From positions 17,198,293-17,262,292 of the forward strand of contig CM059575.1 of the NCBI GenBank assembly GCA_030386875.1: DNA of 64,000 nucleotides, read 5' to 3'. A model generated the notes under the pieces. The model saw only the letters and a list, made by a program, of their open reading frames with translations. It was not told where the DNA came from and ran no database searches. The number at the start of each line of letters is the position of its first letter. Positions within the stretch are counted from its first letter, which is position 1. Below, piece after piece: positions 61,488 through 64,000 of the stretch. The position numbers were made by a program, and so were the translations under genes. This stretch comes from Morinoia aosen. Taxonomy: Eukaryota; Arthropoda; Malacostraca; Amphipoda; Talitridae.

Positions 61488-61782
61488 TAACAGGTAGTAC
61501 AAATTGAACTGGATTCAGAAAATTATTAATGGGGGCTGAAAAATCTCCACAGATTCTCACACTGCCGTCAGACTTTAGAACATCAACGGTAGGAGATACC
61601 CATTGGCTATCATACACTTTAGAAATTTTGCCCATACTCTGCAAGCGCTCCAGTTCGGTTTTGACAGAGTCTCTTAGTCTTACAGAAACAGGGCGTGCTT
61701 TACAAAATACAGGAACTGCATTGGGCAACACATTTTGTTTCTCTAACGTTAGACTGGGAATCAGATGGTAAATATGAATCAT
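61488..61782 (-). pseudogene. Gypsy reverse transcriptase, N-terminal part
   Basis: Contains VFCKARPVSVRLRDSV, LERLQSMGKISKVYDSQWVS and VRICGDFSAPIN, the fingers region of Gypsy RTs. It stops at PVIDH where the hAT element is inserted (target duplication ATGGTCAA at 61480-61487). The remainder of RT continues at 53605. Confidence 0.88.
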
Positions 61783-62140
61783 ATTTCAACGACAAACTTC
61801 TCGGCAAATCATGACAATCCGTTTTATTTATGGAGTCGTATTTATTAGGAATGACAACGTTTACGTTGAGTTTAGAACAAATATCTCGGCCAAGTAAGTT
61901 GATTCTATCATCTTCCACAATGAGAAACTTATGATCAAAACTAACATCTTTGTAAGTGACAGTTACTGAAGATGGACCAAGCAGGTTTACAGAGCCACCT
62001 CTGTAACCGAGAATCATGCTGCACTTAGGATTTACAACAGCACCAACTTTAAGTGCATCTCTTTTACGTATAGTTGACACGGCACTGCAGTTATCAAGGA
62101 GAAATTCAACAGGTTTACCATTTAAGTTGCATGTAATCAT
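61700..62140 (-). pseudogene. Gypsy aspartic protease
   Basis: The active-site region reads FLLDNCSAVSTI where retropepsins have D-[TS]-G-A, so Thr-Gly is replaced by Asn-Cys. Downstream, INLLGRDICSKL corresponds to the conserved ILGRD(L) element. It overlaps in position, but not in frame, with the start of RT. Confidence 0.75.
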
Positions 62141-62175
62141 AGTAGGCTCTTTAGTAACGGGAATTACAGTGGTGT

Positions 62176-63141
62176 TTACTCTAAAAAATTGGAATCATTC
62201 AAGGGATAATCAGAAAATTCGTGTACAGAATTACCGTCACCACTTTCGTTCCTAGGTTTTTGTAGAAAAACTTCGTTCTTCTGCTGTAGAGGCACCCGTG
62301 AACTCTTCACTAACACGTCTTCTCTTCCGACGTTGCAACGGCAACCGCTCATCTCCGGCTGCACCGCGTAGGAGCGAATGGCTTCAGATTTTTCTCGTGT
62401 AGGTCCTGCTGGAGAAGGCCGTGCTGCCGTCTTAGATTTGCAGACTTTAGAAATGTGGCCTATTTTTCCACACTTTTGGCATTTCAATTTCAAAGCATAG
62501 CAATTATTTGCAAGATGCTTCCGCCTGGTTCCGCAGCGAATGCATATGTAGTTCGGGGGGAGTTTTTCTGTAGTGAAAAACGATGAAGATGAATCCTGAC
62601 GAATAATATCTTGAGCATCGGAGCTTAACTGTTCGATGAGTTTTGCATGTTTAACGCATTCGTTGAAGAACTTGCTGTCGCACTTCTGTAGAACCGCGCT
62701 GAGAATTTGCGCTGAATGTAGCCCAGCCACGAAGGCATCTCTCAATAAACGATTACGACAGCAATTACCATAGTTGCATGCGGGTGCTAAGTCATTTAAC
62801 GTTTTAGCAGAACTTTCTATGGATTCCTTAACACCTTGTTTTCTATTCAGAAATATAACCGATGCACCGACGATGAATTTTTTGATTTCAAATTGCTGCA
62901 TGAATTTTTCTTCCAGTTCTTCATATGTAGCATCAGTGAGTAGCGTAGGTTTAATTCTTCGTTGTAGATCAGTAATTATGTTTATCGGCAATGCTTTAAT
63001 TAAAATACTAGCTTTTTTACCGCCATTATTTCCCGCTTTCTGAAGAGCGTCTGCACACTGCATTTGAAACCTCTGAAGGAATTCACTAACTGTTTCTTCT
63101 TCAACATCGAATGGAGGACAGCTAATTGTAGAACACGCCAT
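62176..63141 (-). CDS. Gypsy gag polyprotein
   Basis: Open frame of about 321 aa from the first ATG (MACSTISCPPFDVEEE). The frame is open further upstream through the PBS. A capsid-like helical region with FLQRFQMQCADAL is followed by two zinc-knuckle-like clusters: CIRCGTRRKHLANNC (degenerate) and CQKCGKIGHISKVC (a proper CX2CX4HX4C). It binds and packages element RNA in this family. It is the only intact long frame of the element; protease is in a different frame downstream. Confidence 0.85.
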   Translation of the reverse strand: MACSTISCPPFDVEEETVSEFLQRFQMQCADALQKAGNNGGKKASILIKALPINIITDLQRRIKPTLLTDATYEELEEKFMQQFEIKKFIVGASVIFLNRKQGVKESIESSAKTLNDLAPACNYGNCCRNRLLRDAFVAGLHSAQILSAVLQKCDSKFFNECVKHAKLIEQLSSDAQDIIRQDSSSSFFTTEKLPPNYICIRCGTRRKHLANNCYALKLKCQKCGKIGHISKVCKSKTAARPSPAGPTREKSEAIRSYAVQPEMSGCRCNVGREDVLVKSSRVPLQQKNEVFLQKPRNESGDGNSVHEFSDYPLNDSNFLE

Positions 63142-63191
63142 CCTAATTTTAGAGCACTTGTAAAGTTCAAATTCCCTTAGGAGATTCGAAG

Positions 63192-63204
63192 TTCTCGTCG
63201 CCAA
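63192..63204 (-). promoter_or_regulatory. Primer-binding site of the Gypsy element
   Basis: TGGCGACGAGAAC lies one base inside the end of the 5' LTR, the position of a tRNA primer-binding site. The cognate tRNA was not determined. Confidence 0.6.
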
Positions 63205-63205
63205 T

Positions 63206-63600
63206 TGTAATGTCGGTATTTTCAGTACGACATTAGGTTTGTGTAAAAGGAAGCTTTGACTTCAATTCGCCTAGCCGAATACCAGGCAGGAGCAAAGGAA
63301 ACGCACATCAGGACTTTTAGTATTGTACTGGTCTCCGTAGTTCACACAGCTTGCTCTTAAGTCTAGTTCGTAACAATGAAGTTCCACCCGGCGTCTTCCG
63401 GCGCCGGCGGTAGGAGCGCTTCCGACCCAACCGGTGCCCGCAAACGCCAGGCGCCCATCGGCTCTTCCGGCGGATGCCCTGTCTAGACATGTGGTCCGAA
63501 GCTATAAGGCATCCGTGCCGAGCGAAATCTAGAAATCTAGACTTATAAATCTCAACCGCCGGAAGTCCCATTAACACCACCAGTACTTCACTATACAACA
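63206..63600 (-). repeat. 5' LTR of the Gypsy element
   Basis: 395 bp; direct copy of 50900-51258 with an extra ~23-bp stretch near 63378-63400 and a small local duplication (TCTAGAAATCTAG) near 63530. Confidence 0.93.
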
Positions 63601-64000
63601 GACGGTTTCCCAACTAAGCAATCGGACAGAAAGAGGTTGCCTGGGTTAGGACCAAAGAAATGTATACGCTCCTCCATGTGTGAAGGGCATTCAATAAGCA
63701 GGTGTTACCCGGTCAGGGACACTATGCAGTCGTCGCAATAAGGCGATGCGCTGTTGTCCATTAGGTGTCCATGAGTCATTTGGGTGTGACCGATTCGTAG
63801 GCGACACAGGGTCATTCCCAGTGACGGTTGGGACACTGCGTGTTGGGGAACGGCTTGGTGCCGTTGTGAATGCTTCTGAGCTTGTTATTGACAATTGTGT
63901 GCCATTCTACGGTCCATGCGGTGGTCAGGGTTTTTCGACTGTAAGTTTTCAAGTCCGTTTGTGGTATACCAACATGATTTATTGGTCCGTCTTCTGTCGC
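63601..64000 (-). pseudogene. LINE ORF2 C-terminal region (partial)
   Basis: Minus-strand translation reads RLRIGHTQMTHGHLMD and then YCDDC, HLLIECPSH, the cysteine/histidine region after the RNase H domain of Jockey/I-type LINEs. One stop codon interrupts it between the second cysteine and HLL. It runs off the right edge (5' side) and resumes at 50899 after the Gypsy element, which inserted here with GACGG target duplication. Confidence 0.8.

Larger units (their letters stand above)
50900..63600 (-). mobile_element. Gypsy-type (Ty3) LTR retrotransposon with nested insertions
   Basis: Two direct LTRs (50900-51258 and 63206-63600) begin TGTTGTATAG and end ATTACA on the minus strand. Both flanks carry GACGG (50895-50899; 63601-63605), a perfect 5-bp target duplication. 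The order gag, protease, RT, RNase H, integrase is that of Ty3/Gypsy. A hAT element of 7.9 kb splits the RT. Without it the element is about 4.8 kb. No env frame is present. Several stops and frameshifts in pol, and LTR differences including a ~23-bp indel, show an old, inactive copy. Confidence 0.95.

Noticed and set aside
50900..63600. An endogenous retrovirus with env
   Set aside because: After integrase only a short C-terminal tail and the polypurine tract precede the LTR; there is no envelope-like frame with signal peptide or membrane segments.

Overview
This is animal nuclear DNA, almost certainly arthropod: spliced genes with GT/AG introns, AT-rich spacers, tRNA-derived SINEs, and mariner, piggyBac, hAT, Harbinger, Helitron, Penelope and Gypsy elements. 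A crustacean is my inference from the element mix; nothing here proves the species. There is no bacterial-type gene content. Most long open frames are products of tandem repeats or fragments of transposase or reverse transcriptase.

Layout. 1-5 kb: the 3'-truncated end (minus strand) of a class A GPCR gene resembling the Tre1/moody group. Three exons join in phase, and the exon at the window edge runs into a 58-bp minisatellite whose every unit repeats the exon end and its splice donor. 5-17 kb: tandem repeats, a SINE, a LINE relic and a decayed mariner. 17.9-21.8 kb (minus) and 31.8-36.3 kb (plus): two divergently transcribed paralogous genes for small secreted proteins with seven cysteines at conserved spacing. 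I could reconstruct both from signal peptide to stop (242 and 264 aa). I do not recognise the family. 37-44 kb: a decayed mariner, a hAT-type MITE, a foldback-like element built from 21-bp subrepeats, a Harbinger MITE, and LTR-element debris with an iterated primer-binding site and a long hairpin.

44.6-64 kb is a nest of transposons. A Helitron (minus) carries a Harbinger element (TAA target duplications) and an I/Jockey-like LINE with a (TAA)n tail. The LINE is split by a Gypsy LTR retrotransposon (50900-63600, GACGG target duplications). The Gypsy RT is split by a hAT element (53606-61479, 8-bp target duplication). The hAT holds a second foldback-like element (itself split by a piggyBac), a Harbinger MITE inside the hAT transposase, and a Penelope-like element with hammerhead-ribozyme-like motifs. 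The order of insertions can be read directly from the sequence.

The likely host loci are the GPCR and the two secreted-protein paralogues. All mobile-element proteins seen here are interrupted and probably dead. All similarity calls come from reading motifs by eye; no database search was run.
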